Source of the DNA: Chloroflexota bacterium
GTDB lineage: Bacteria > Chloroflexota > Anaerolineae > Anaerolineales > Anaerolineaceae
Length of the DNA stretch: 64,000 nt
Reading direction: 5' to 3'
Assembly (NCBI GenBank): GCA_009773005.1
Contig: WOUT01000005.1
Location: 105,077 to 169,076 of the forward strand
Part shown: one piece after another, positions 24,404-33,937 of the stretch
Layout of the letters: each line of letters starts with the position of its first letter
How positions within the stretch are numbered: the first letter of the stretch is position 1
Notes under the pieces: model-generated
The model's input: the letters and a program-made list of their open reading frames with translations, nothing else
The model's database searches: none
What the model was told of the DNA's origin: nothing
Position numbers and translations under genes: made by a program

Positions 24404-27400
24404 CTAATGTTTTTCTTTTGTCATAAGAATTTTCATCGGCTCAATAAAGCGGGCTTCAGCCGGGTCAGCTTGTGGTGATGTTCGATAATCCATCAAGTCG
24501 AGGTACACATTTCCCTTGGAATCCATCACACGTGCATCAAAATACAATTGACCATCTCGTTCTTTTGGTTTTATTTCTGCATAAATCGAAGCCCCGTTTA
24601 CATACTTCCTGTAGACTTTCAACTCTCCAATGGAATGAGGTAAGCCTAGGATTCCTGTAGACCCTGCCTCCCATAGGCCTGCCGTTTGAAAACACAATTC
24701 AATCAGCAATGGAGTTGTAAACAGTCCCGGATCATCAGCGGAGATTTGCACCAATTTTTTATTAAACCTGCCAAGAACAGAGTTACCTGAGCGCTGCGCT
24801 GCTTCCAACACCTGGAAGGAAGGTCCATGAAAGAAAAGTTGGTAAATTTCTTCGGCGGTAACTTCCTTATTTTTGCCCCATTTGGGTGGAGTGGCTGCCT
24901 CAGGAGCCGCAACTTGTTTCAGCGTGAGATAGACCAAACCTCTAAAGTGTTGAGTATGTTCTATCCTTCCAGTCTTCCGTTCAACATCAGACTCCAGGGA
25001 AACTCTTACCTGCAGACCCTCCGCGATTCTGACCGCCAATGCTTTCCAGATGATTTTTCTGGACTTGTTACCAAAAAACTTGATGGGAGCGAGAAATTCA
25101 ATATTCTCGAGTCTCTCAACTTCAAACCCTGAGTTATCTGAAGCCAATACTGAAGAAATATGTTTAGAGGCTTTAGCAAAACCCTCAATGCCAACGACTC
25201 CTGGTAATACCGGCGTACCATTGATTGAATGATCACGTAAATAAGTAAGTTCTTTCGGATCCAGCGTTGCTTCAAGTGTAATCCCTGCATTTGCCGTAAA
25301 ACTGGTTAGATGGCTTAGCATGGTGTGAATTGGAGTTCCCGACCGCAAAGCAGAATCTGCAGCGTTGACATCCAATCCTTGATCTTTAATTTTTATTTTT
25401 TCCAACATACCCAACGATCCAGCAATCACAATTTCACCTGAGCGACCTGCCAACAATTCGTCCCCAACAATTGGTGCAGCTTGAGCAGGTTTTAGCATAT
25501 CGATGCCTGCCCGTTCCATCACTATCGGGATGCTCCCGCGGCTTGCCATTCCAATCTCTGACCACGCACCCCAATCAAGGGAAATGAACTTGGTAGAAGG
25601 ATATTGGGTTGGAAGCCAATAGGCCATCTTTGAAAGAAAATCGTTACCTGCGCTGTAATCCGTCTGACCGGCATTGCCAAATCTGCCAGCGATTGAAGAG
25701 AAGAAAACCACTGATTTTGGCAGCCGGTTTTCTTTTTCAAAACCGCTTAAGAGGTTTAGAAAACCAATCGCCTTTACCTCCACAACCTGCCGAAATTCTT
25801 CCAGAGATTTACTTTCGAGTTTGCGGCTTTTCTCTAATCCGGCTGCATGAATCAAGAAATCCACATGATCTTCGGAATTCGCGATCTCCTTTATTGCATT
25901 CAAGACTGATTTTTGATCGGTGACATCACTTCTGATATATGTCGCTTTTCCGCCATAACTCTGAATCCGCTGCATTAATTCCATCGTTGCACTGGCGCGT
26001 TCCAATGAAGCAAATTTTTCTTCTATTTGGACCGGGGTGATCTTTTCTCCATTGGAAGCGAATCTTTTGATCAGTTCTTCTCTAAATCCATTACGATCTT
26101 CCTTGATCTTTTGTAAGTCAGGATCATTCGAGTCAAGAAGAGGAGTCCGACTTAATAAATAAAATGATCCTTTTGATCGTTTCGCCAGGTCTTCGACCAC
26201 AGCCCCGGTGATTCCACCTGTTCCACCACTCACAACAAAAACACTTTTATCAGAAAACACGAGTTCTGTTTTTAACTCTTCAGTTTGCTCCAGAAGGGCG
26301 ATGGTAAAGCGTAATTCACTCTCGCGTCCCACTTCTAACGAAGCCGGGTCTTTGAGCGTTTCTTGAATTAAACAGTTTGCCACAAATTCGGTATCGGCTT
26401 TCTTTTCAAAATCCACCACTTTCACAAGAGCGTCCCGTCGTTCACGGCTGTAAGCCTTGGTGAAGCCACTCACTGCGCCCCCAAGAGGGTTAGTTGGGTT
26501 CAAAAATCCATGCAATCCACCCATACGGGTTGCGGAAATTAAGAAAGCATTTGAAGGGAGGATCTTCGAAAGTTGGAATAAGGGCTCAAGCATTTGTTCG
26601 AGAGCCAATTTCCAGGCATCTTCTCGAGGTCCACTCCATTTTGGATCTGCGTCCAACCCGGTCAGACAATACACTCCCAGGAGTGGTCCTTTTTGGATCC
26701 ATTCAGAAGCTGCTTCAAGCGGAGAACCTGCTTCAACCGTCAATACATCAACTTTTTGTACTTCCAATTGCTTTATTAGAGCGGATGAGGTCTTATCCCG
26801 ACCTTTAATAATTAGAACACGCCCTCCTTCCAATACTACACCAGTGGGCACGCAAAGTTCTATCCGGGAAAGAAGTACTGGTTGAGGAACTCTTCTACGA
26901 AGAGTAATCTCCGCCTTCTCAGGCGCGGCACCCTCAGATAAACCAGTGTTAGTACCATCAGAAGCATCATTATGAGAAATCGGTTCAACGGTCACATTTT
27001 CGTTTGAAACCACGGGAGATAACGCTTCCTTAACGAATCCGATTACTTTTGCAAGCGTGTTGTATTCCGATAATCGCAAATCTTCTCGCTTTGGTATGCC
27101 GTAATGCGTGCGGACAGCCGCAAACAATTCAGCTTGTTTGACAGTGTCTATGCCCAAGTCAGCTTCGAGATCAAGATCAAGATCAAGCATTTCCAAAGGG
27201 TATCCAGTCTTTTCACTGACAGCCTGGAGTACGAATTGTTTCAAATCTGCATCATCCCCGATTGCTGATTCGGAGTTTGGTTCAATTAATTCAGCTGAAA
27301 TTTTAGAAGGTTCCGATGGTTTTTCTATAGGCGCTTCACTCGCACTCGTTTTTAGTTGAGGAGTTTGAGCTGCAATTCCTTGCAGGTTATCTTTGACAAA

Positions 27401-30400
27401 ACCGATTACTTTTTCAAGGGTGTTGTAGTCAGCTAACCTGAGGTCTTCCCGCCTTGGAATTCCATAATGGGTGCGCACAGAGGCAAAAAGCTCGGCTTGC
27501 TTCACTGTGTCAATTCCCAAGTCAGCCTCCAGATCAAGTTCGAGGTCTAACATTTCGACCGGATAACCTGTTTTTTCGCTGACCACTGAAAGCACATGAG
27601 ATTTGATCTCAAGATCACTCTCATTGATCGAGTCAGTTGATAGATCAATTGGTTGTGAGGCGAAGTTTTCTGTGATTTCATTCATATTGGCTTGCACGTT
27701 AACGGCAACGTTGATTGGTAACACGGTTCCATTTCTTGTGCTTTGAACAGGTTTTTCATCCATTGCCCACATACTTGGTACTTGCCCATACTGCCAACTA
27801 CATTGAATTGGTTCCTTAACAGGCACTCCCTGGGATTTTATCCGTAATGTGCGTTTTACCACTTCAAGATCCGCTTGTACGTAACCAGAGACTGCAGCCA
27901 ACCAGTTGTCATAGATTTCGTGATTAATCCGTTCGCCTACTCCTGGAATCCTCCGGAAGAGGACCATTGCGATTTGAGAGCCAAAACCTGCCCCCAACCG
28001 GAGGGCAAATTGTGGGTTATAAATTCCACCTTTAGATAGATTTAAATCTCCCAATTCGGGATCTGGTTCAAAACCCTCCAGGATATGAGCAATCGGCGGA
28101 ACTTTTCCGGTCTCCAGTGATTTTACAGCCATCACATCTTCAACACCAACCCCCATCGTGTGCCCCGTAAACCCTTTGGTATTGGCAATCACGACCTGGT
28201 TTGCATTTTCTTTAAACGTTCGTCTTAATGCATTAATTTCGGCGCTTGCACTTCCACCGCGAGCCGGGGTATACGTCTCATGAGAAACAAAAACCAATTC
28301 TGGAGCAATTAATTCCCTTCGCAGCCCAAAACGGTTTTCTGCTGTTTCGAGCAACCGCTCCATTACATCCCCAACATGCTTTACGTCCAGGCGGGTTCCA
28401 TGGAAGGCACTGTTGGCGATTTGGGAGGAAAGAACTTCGCAGATGGCACGTACACCTCTCTCCTTAACTGAATCTTCACTTTCTATGACTAATGCTGCCG
28501 CGCCCATTCCCATGATCATGCCATTGCGACGTTTATCGAAAGGCAAGGCTGCCATCCTCACATTGCCTTCTGTTGTTGCTGCGCCACTGGAAAATAGACC
28601 TGTCCCGATCCAGGATGCAAGATTTTCATTGGTGACATCGTCTCCGGCAATGACAATTACCCTGCGGCATCTTCCGGTACGGATCCAATCCTCGGCAATT
28701 GCTATAGCATGGGTCGTTGTCGCACAAGCTGCGTTCACATAAGTGTTAGGTCCGCGAGCGCCAATGTATTCTGCAAATTGAGAATGACCCATGGCGAGAA
28801 CACGGAAGACAAACCGGCGGTCAAAATGGTAGTCAATCTCGGAAATTTTGGATTCGAGCTCCAACTTACGGCGCTGAAGATCATTCTGAAGTTGGGTTTG
28901 TCCGGTTGGATTCAGGCACACAAATAGATCTTCCATAGATTTGATTTCGTTCAACTGCCGTTCCAAGGCTTTGGCTTCGTAGAACCGATCAGCTTCTTCA
29001 GCCATTCGATTCAAACCAGGGAATGCTGAGGCGAAAATTATGCCCGTCTCTTCCTGCATCGCTTCTGGTAATTTCCACCCGTTTGGCAAATAGGTTCCCC
29101 TACTTGTGCGGCGGTGATGCATAACAAGAGGAATTCCCGCATCACGCAGAGCGTCAATCCCTGCTGCTATGGCTAATTGAGTAGAAATATCCAATGACTC
29201 TACCCGTTCTTCCGGAACTCCAAATTCTTCTTCAAGGTTGAATGCACCGCTTAGTCCCGCCAGTTTAAGCGTCTGGTCTATATCAGTGATTTCTTCCATC
29301 ACTGCACCAGCTTCGCTTTTTACTAAACGAGTGACGTGTTTTCCGAGCATTCCTTTTCGAACACTTTCCGGAAGATGCTCAATCCGCATCTCCCCGTTTA
29401 AAATGCTATCGACATTCCCGTCGTCAAACACTTTTCCATTTCGTCCAGGAAGACCAAGTCCGGCGCCGCTGACCACCACAGATCCGGTCAATACAACGAA
29501 TTGGTCCTTATTTTTTGGACCGGAAATGTCGTCTTGTTGCACTGTGACAACGGAATCGGTTATTGAGGATGATGAGCCCGAAGATTGAGACTCAGGTCCG
29601 GTAACTCCGGCTGCATAAAGTCCACATAATGCTTCGTTAAAACTCGCCTTCCCGCCTTTTCGCGGGTGATTGGTGGCAAGAATGGTTACGTCCGTTTTGC
29701 CTTTCATATTATCTGAAGCGAGTGCGTTCAGAACTCGTTTTGGTCCTACTTCAACAAAGACGCGCGCACCTTCGGTATAAAGTGTTTGCATGCTCTTTAC
29801 AAACTGTACCGGAGAAGCCACTTGCTGCGCCAGAAGGTTTGTGATTTCCTCTCGCCCATCCGGATACAATTCCCCGGTTACATTTGCAACAATCGGAATA
29901 TTTGGTGATTTAACATTCATACGCTCTATCACATGTCTCACCGGTTCACTGGCTGGAGCTACTATTTTTGTATGAAAAGCATGTGAGACCGGGATCTTTA
30001 CGGCTTGAAAACCTTTCGTCTGAAATTTCTCGATCGCAGAATCAATTGCGGCGGTGGTACCACCGAGAACTGATTGAACAGGGCTGTTAATATTTGCAAT
30101 AACGATATAACCCTCTACCGCCTTCAATACTTCTTCTACTACCTCTAACGGAGCCGAGACGGCAGCCATACAGCCGTTATCATCCACCTTAATGCGAGAC
30201 ATTTCCCGACCGCGAGCGCTGACCACTTCCAAAGCTTCAGTAAAGGTTAATACGCCTGAAGCGACAAGAGCGGCATATTCACCCAGACTGTGTCCGATGA
30301 CAAAATCAGGAGAAAAACCAAATTTACCCATTAATCTTAACAAAGCGACATTAGCGGTTAACAATGCTGGCTGGGTGATCGTGGTGTTCTTTAATTCTTT

Positions 30401-32758
30401 TTCAGCCTGAGCGAGTGCCTCTTCGTTACCATCGGCGTAAATGTAACTGGTAAGCGGTCTCCCAAGGATCGGAGTTAATATTTCATCAGCTTCCAAAAAA
30501 GTGTCGCGCACGACTGGTTCAACGTCGCGTAAATCTCGGATCATATTAACGTATTGCGAGCCTTGCCCAGGAAACATAAAAACGACCTTGCCTGGCTTTC
30601 CGCTTCCGCGATAAATCCCGTGTGCTTGCAGCGCCCCCCATGTTGCAGGTACATTTGTCTGCATGGCAGACAATGCTTTCTCACAGCGTTTGATCAATTC
30701 TTCAGCATTCTCATAATCGATCGCAAGTCGTTCAGCCTTCTCAACTTCTTTGGTTGTCGGACACACCGATTCCGGCATTACCTCGCTTTTGAATAAAATG
30801 ATGTTTTCTGCAAGTTGTCGCTGCAATTCATCCTTGGTATCCGCAGAGATAAAGTAGAGTCCCTGGTATGCCTTGAGTCGATCAGAGGTTTTTTGTGGAA
30901 TGGTAGCATTTTCGGTCGCTGAAGTTTGTACCGCGTCAGCGCCAACAGGTTTTTGCTCAACTTGTACATTTCCACCAGCTAATGCATCACATACAAAACC
31001 TACTACTTTTGCCAGAGTATTGTATTCGGACAAGCGCAAATCTTCACGTCTGGCGATGCCATAATTCGTACGCACTGTAGCGAAAAGCTCCGCTTGTTTT
31101 ACCGTATCAATGCCAAGATCGGCTTCGAGATCAAGGTCTAGATCCAGCATTTCGCGGGGATAACCGGTTTTTTCACTGACTGTGGTTAAAACGAATTCTT
31201 CAACAGCTTTGTTATCTGCTTTTACCAAAGAAGGTACTTCGGTGGTATTGGTCGAATCGTTTTGAGACATTACAACTTGAACTGTGTGTTCGGGTTGTAT
31301 CTGCATTGGGATCGAGAAACTGATATTTTCTTTTCCTAATATTCCTGGAAGATATTCTTCCAAAATGACATGGAAATTTGTGCCGCCAAAACCAAAGGAA
31401 CTTACGCCAGCGTAACGGTACTTTCCGTTTTTTACTCCCCAATCACGGGTTTGAGTATTCACGGCAAAAGGAAGGTTGTTGAAATCAATGTTCGGATTTG
31501 GTTTTTCAAAATTCGCAGAAGGAGGTAGAAGCCGTTCATTAAGCGCCAGGATGGTTTTGAGCAAACCAACCGCACCAGCTGCGCTTTTTAAATGTCCAAC
31601 ATTTGACTTCACAGAGCCCAGAGCGATGCTTCCATTTTTCAATCCGCTCGCGCCAAAAACGGCGTTCAAACTACCAACTTCAACCACGTCTCCAACTTTC
31701 GTTGAAGTCCCATGTCCCTCGACCAATCCAACTTCGTCCGGTGAAATGTCGGCGTCTTTCAACGCCCGTTCAATTGCACGCTGCTGGCCCAATGGATTTG
31801 GTGCAGTAATGCCTTTACCTTTTCCATCGGAACTTCCGCCAATTCCGCGAACCAAAGCATAGATCTTATCTCCGTCACGTTCAGCATCTTCCATTCGTTT
31901 TAACAGAAAGATGACTGCTCCTTCCCCCATAACAAAACCATTCGCTTTATCGGAATATGGCCGAGATCCTTCAGCGCTTAGCGCCCCGATTTTGCTAAAC
32001 TTAATATACGACTCTGGCCCCATACTGCGGTCAACTCCACCGGTCAGAACAGCATCAAAGTGATTGTTTTCAAGCCCATCAATGGCAGCTTGCATTGCTG
32101 CCAAAGAGGAAGCACAGGCTGCATCAGTAATGAAGTTGGGTCCGCTAAAATTATAGATATTGGCGATTCGACCAGCAATAATATTGGATAGTTCCCCGGG
32201 CATTGTGTCTTCCGTGATCATCGGAATTCTTGAGTGAATGTCCCTGGTGATTCCCGATGCAATTGCTTTCTTCGTTGCGTCCGGTAGATTCTGAAAATCC
32301 GGTTGAGATTGCAGATACTCCAGGTATTCCGGGAGTAAAATCCTGAACGTAGAACGATAATGACCTTCGCCAGCATTCGCGTTACCCAGAATGACCGCTA
32401 CCCGTTCAGGATCCAAAGGTTTTGTAGGATAACCATAATCTTTTAACGCTTGGTGTGCTGCTGCAAGCCCCCATTTTTGGGCATTATCCATCAACGAGAG
32501 AACCCGCGGAGGGATAGCTATACCATTTTTGAACGGGTCAAACTGATAGTCTTTTACAAATGCGCCAATCTTGCAGTAGGACTTATCTACAGCCAATGGA
32601 TCTGGATCGTAATACAGTGCCGTGCTCCACCGGTCAGAAGGTACCTCACCAATTGAGTCCTTTTTATTTACGATATTATTCCAAAAAGATGCCACATCAT
32701 AAGCATCTGGTAATATTGCTCCTAATCCCACAACTGCAATCGCTTTTTGATTTTTCAT
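24404..32758 (-). CDS. Multidomain PUFA/hgl-type iterative synthase (KS-ACP-AT-KS-ACP-ACP-KR-DH)
   Basis: A 2784-residue synthase. Domains in order: KS1 with active Cys215 (DAACASSL) and later HGT and GHLKSAAG His motifs; ACP1 (about 515-590); acyltransferase with Ser824 (IGHSLGEY); KS2 (about 1100-1640) with Cys1345 (NAACATTT), a changed His motif (VSHETYTP) and GFTGHTMG; two tandem ACPs (about 1715-1910); a ketoreductase with FSSIAG and Tyr2368 (TDYSAGNDF); and a dehydratase hotdog domain with His2510 (DHSINGTPVLPG). No thioesterase or condensing-type offloading domain is seen. All three ACPs read LGIDTVKQAE, with Thr at 552, 1751 and 1872. AAGGAG precedes the ATG. Product is probably a long-chain lipid made with PfaD; its structure cannot be read. 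Confidence 0.9.
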   Translation of the reverse strand: MKNQKAIAVVGLGAILPDAYDVASFWNNIVNKKDSIGEVPSDRWSTALYYDPDPLAVDKSYCKIGAFVKDYQFDPFKNGIAIPPRVLSLMDNAQKWGLAAAHQALKDYGYPTKPLDPERVAVILGNANAGEGHYRSTFRILLPEYLEYLQSQPDFQNLPDATKKAIASGITRDIHSRIPMITEDTMPGELSNIIAGRIANIYNFSGPNFITDAACASSLAAMQAAIDGLENNHFDAVLTGGVDRSMGPESYIKFSKIGALSAEGSRPYSDKANGFVMGEGAVIFLLKRMEDAERDGDKIYALVRGIGGSSDGKGKGITAPNPLGQQRAIERALKDADISPDEVGLVEGHGTSTKVGDVVEVGSLNAVFGASGLKNGSIALGSVKSNVGHLKSAAGAVGLLKTILALNERLLPPSANFEKPNPNIDFNNLPFAVNTQTRDWGVKNGKYRYAGVSSFGFGGTNFHVILEEYLPGILGKENISFSIPMQIQPEHTVQVVMSQNDSTNTTEVPSLVKADNKAVEEFVLTTVSEKTGYPREMLDLDLDLEADLGIDTVKQAELFATVRTNYGIARREDLRLSEYNTLAKVVGFVCDALAGGNVQVEQKPVGADAVQTSATENATIPQKTSDRLKAYQGLYFISADTKDELQRQLAENIILFKSEVMPESVCPTTKEVEKAERLAIDYENAEELIKRCEKALSAMQTNVPATWGALQAHGIYRGSGKPGKVVFMFPGQGSQYVNMIRDLRDVEPVVRDTFLEADEILTPILGRPLTSYIYADGNEEALAQAEKELKNTTITQPALLTANVALLRLMGKFGFSPDFVIGHSLGEYAALVASGVLTFTEALEVVSARGREMSRIKVDDNGCMAAVSAPLEVVEEVLKAVEGYIVIANINSPVQSVLGGTTAAIDSAIEKFQTKGFQAVKIPVSHAFHTKIVAPASEPVRHVIERMNVKSPNIPIVANVTGELYPDGREEITNLLAQQVASPVQFVKSMQTLYTEGARVFVEVGPKRVLNALASDNMKGKTDVTILATNHPRKGGKASFNEALCGLYAAGVTGPESQSSGSSSSITDSVVTVQQDDISGPKNKDQFVVLTGSVVVSGAGLGLPGRNGKVFDDGNVDSILNGEMRIEHLPESVRKGMLGKHVTRLVKSEAGAVMEEITDIDQTLKLAGLSGAFNLEEEFGVPEERVESLDISTQLAIAAGIDALRDAGIPLVMHHRRTSRGTYLPNGWKLPEAMQEETGIIFASAFPGLNRMAEEADRFYEAKALERQLNEIKSMEDLFVCLNPTGQTQLQNDLQRRKLELESKISEIDYHFDRRFVFRVLAMGHSQFAEYIGARGPNTYVNAACATTTHAIAIAEDWIRTGRCRRVIVIAGDDVTNENLASWIGTGLFSSGAATTEGNVRMAALPFDKRRNGMIMGMGAAALVIESEDSVKERGVRAICEVLSSQIANSAFHGTRLDVKHVGDVMERLLETAENRFGLRRELIAPELVFVSHETYTPARGGSASAEINALRRTFKENANQVVIANTKGFTGHTMGVGVEDVMAVKSLETGKVPPIAHILEGFEPDPELGDLNLSKGGIYNPQFALRLGAGFGSQIAMVLFRRIPGVGERINHEIYDNWLAAVSGYVQADLEVVKRTLRIKSQGVPVKEPIQCSWQYGQVPSMWAMDEKPVQSTRNGTVLPINVAVNVQANMNEITENFASQPIDLSTDSINESDLEIKSHVLSVVSEKTGYPVEMLDLELDLEADLGIDTVKQAELFASVRTHYGIPRREDLRLADYNTLEKVIGFVKDNLQGIAAQTPQLKTSASEAPIEKPSEPSKISAELIEPNSESAIGDDADLKQFVLQAVSEKTGYPLEMLDLDLDLEADLGIDTVKQAELFAAVRTHYGIPKREDLRLSEYNTLAKVIGFVKEALSPVVSNENVTVEPISHNDASDGTNTGLSEGAAPEKAEITLRRRVPQPVLLSRIELCVPTGVVLEGGRVLIIKGRDKTSSALIKQLEVQKVDVLTVEAGSPLEAASEWIQKGPLLGVYCLTGLDADPKWSGPREDAWKLALEQMLEPLFQLSKILPSNAFLISATRMGGLHGFLNPTNPLGGAVSGFTKAYSRERRDALVKVVDFEKKADTEFVANCLIQETLKDPASLEVGRESELRFTIALLEQTEELKTELVFSDKSVFVVSGGTGGITGAVVEDLAKRSKGSFYLLSRTPLLDSNDPDLQKIKEDRNGFREELIKRFASNGEKITPVQIEEKFASLERASATMELMQRIQSYGGKATYIRSDVTDQKSVLNAIKEIANSEDHVDFLIHAAGLEKSRKLESKSLEEFRQVVEVKAIGFLNLLSGFEKENRLPKSVVFFSSIAGRFGNAGQTDYSAGNDFLSKMAYWLPTQYPSTKFISLDWGAWSEIGMASRGSIPIVMERAGIDMLKPAQAAPIVGDELLAGRSGEIVIAGSLGMLEKIKIKDQGLDVNAADSALRSGTPIHTMLSHLTSFTANAGITLEATLDPKELTYLRDHSINGTPVLPGVVGIEGFAKASKHISSVLASDNSGFEVERLENIEFLAPIKFFGNKSRKIIWKALAVRIAEGLQVRVSLESDVERKTGRIEHTQHFRGLVYLTLKQVAAPEAATPPKWGKNKEVTAEEIYQLFFHGPSFQVLEAAQRSGNSVLGRFNKKLVQISADDPGLFTTPLLIELCFQTAGLWEAGSTGILGLPHSIGELKVYRKYVNGASIYAEIKPKERDGQLYFDARVMDSKGNVYLDLMDYRTSPQADPAEARFIEPMKILMTKEKH

Positions 32759-33082
32759 TTTGAAATCTCCTTTTTATTCGCCTTCTTGTTGCCAATTTTA
32801 GCAAGTAGCAACACGAAAACTAACCTTGCCAGCTATAAGCTCTTAAAAATGATGTGTTTCTAAAGAGGGTTGGTCTAAATACGTCGAATCTGCAAGCGCT
32901 CAACCGGAATGAATCGTAGCTTAAATTGTGTTTCAAACAAGAATCCTTCAATATTCGGGTTCATGCTTTAAGAAACCCTAACATCGTGAATTGGGTTCGA
33001 ATTATTTAGTTTTTATGACATTAATTATAATGAATTGTTGCTTGAGAAAAACCAAGGAATGTGTAACTAGAAACAACAACTA
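32759..33082. other. Leader and promoter region of the synthase, no gene seen
   Basis: About 320 AT-rich bases upstream of the synthase ATG, without a frame that has start, ribosome site and useful length. It must contain the promoter of the synthase-PPTase operon. Confidence 0.5.
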
Positions 33083-33154
33083 ATCGAGTAGGGAGCGGCG
33101 ACTAACCGCCCCCTCTCACACCACCGGACATGCGGGTCCGCATCCGGCGGTTCA
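33083..33154 (-). mobile_element. Group II intron 3' end remnant (domains V-VI)
   Basis: On the minus strand the sequence has GGATGCGGACCCGCATGTCC with GCCGG/CCGG flanks, a 34-base hairpin typical of intron domain V. A GAGAGGGGGCGGTTAGTCGCCGC hairpin follows, like domain VI, and then the CTACTCGAT end seen at many bacterial group II introns. No reverse transcriptase frame or 5' end lies nearby, so only the tail of an element remains. The call rests on recognising the pattern, not on a covariance search. Confidence 0.55.
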
Positions 33155-33260
33155 TCAAGCAATACGTAGTTCTTGATTGTTTGCCAAGAATAACCCGTGG
33201 AAATCCATGTCACGGGTTGTTTCATTTATTTTGATGGAAAACTCTAATAACTAAAATCCT

Positions 33261-33752
33261 TTACTCCATGCTGTCCCAAACTGGTTTTACAACGAAATAA
33301 AGCAGCACTAATGGGAATAATCGGATCATAGCGTCTTGATAGTGACCTGTGGACATAAAGAACATGACCGGAAGTACGATCAACGCCAAATAAATATACA
33401 CGCTTTTCCGGTTATGCAGCCGCCAGATGAAAACAGCCACAATTGCTGCCGCGAAACTAAACGCTGAATCGATCCACAGGACGTAAGATCGAGTTTCAAG
33501 CGCAATTTTGATAGCGTTATAGACCATGAATAAATTACCCGCTCCAGCTACAAGTAAAAGATAAGATAAATTCTTCCAGGATTTATCGAATTGTTCTTCA
33601 GTTAGTTTAGGACTTCGTTCAATTACTGTTTTTTGAACTGGTTTTACTGGATTTTCAAATTCCTTTTTTTGTTTTTTTATGGCTTTACGGGTGAGGATAA
33701 CAAGCAGCAATACAATCCCGAAAATTAGTAGTATGTACTTAAATTCTGGCAT
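33261..33752 (-). CDS. Hypothetical membrane protein
   Basis: A 163-residue protein if started at the ATG at 33752, which has AGGA six bases before it. Helices at about residues 3-20, 60-80, 86-107 and 115-132, and a last segment near 140-155. A charged stretch (KKQKKEFENPVKPVQK) links the first helix to the rest. No motif is recognised. It follows the symporter gene in the same direction behind a hairpin, so it may be only partly co-transcribed with it. Confidence 0.6.
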   Translation of the reverse strand: MPEFKYILLIFGIVLLLVILTRKAIKKQKKEFENPVKPVQKTVIERSPKLTEEQFDKSWKNLSYLLLVAGAGNLFMVYNAIKIALETRSYVLWIDSAFSFAAAIVAVFIWRLHNRKSVYIYLALIVLPVMFFMSTGHYQDAMIRLFPLVLLYFVVKPVWDSME

Positions 33753-33829
33753 TTTTATCCTAAGAATTTTGGAATGGTTACAGACCCAAGTTGATGATTT
33801 CGTATGTATTATAAAACTCTTTGAGAGAG

Positions 33830-33857
33830 GCGTCCAAAGCCTTTTGACTTTGGACGC
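33830..33857 (-). terminator. Hairpin downstream of the symporter gene
   Basis: GCGTCCAAAG and CTTTGGACGC form a perfect 10-bp stem with an 8-base loop, extended by GAGAG/CTCTC on the outside. On the minus strand an AGTTTTATAA stretch follows after a gap, so termination is likely but not textbook. Confidence 0.6.
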
Positions 33858-33937
33858 TCTCAATTTTATCTTCTTTTGTAAATCTTGATCTGATTGTTCA
33901 AAATGAAACCAATTGATCAATCAGAATCCATCTTAAT

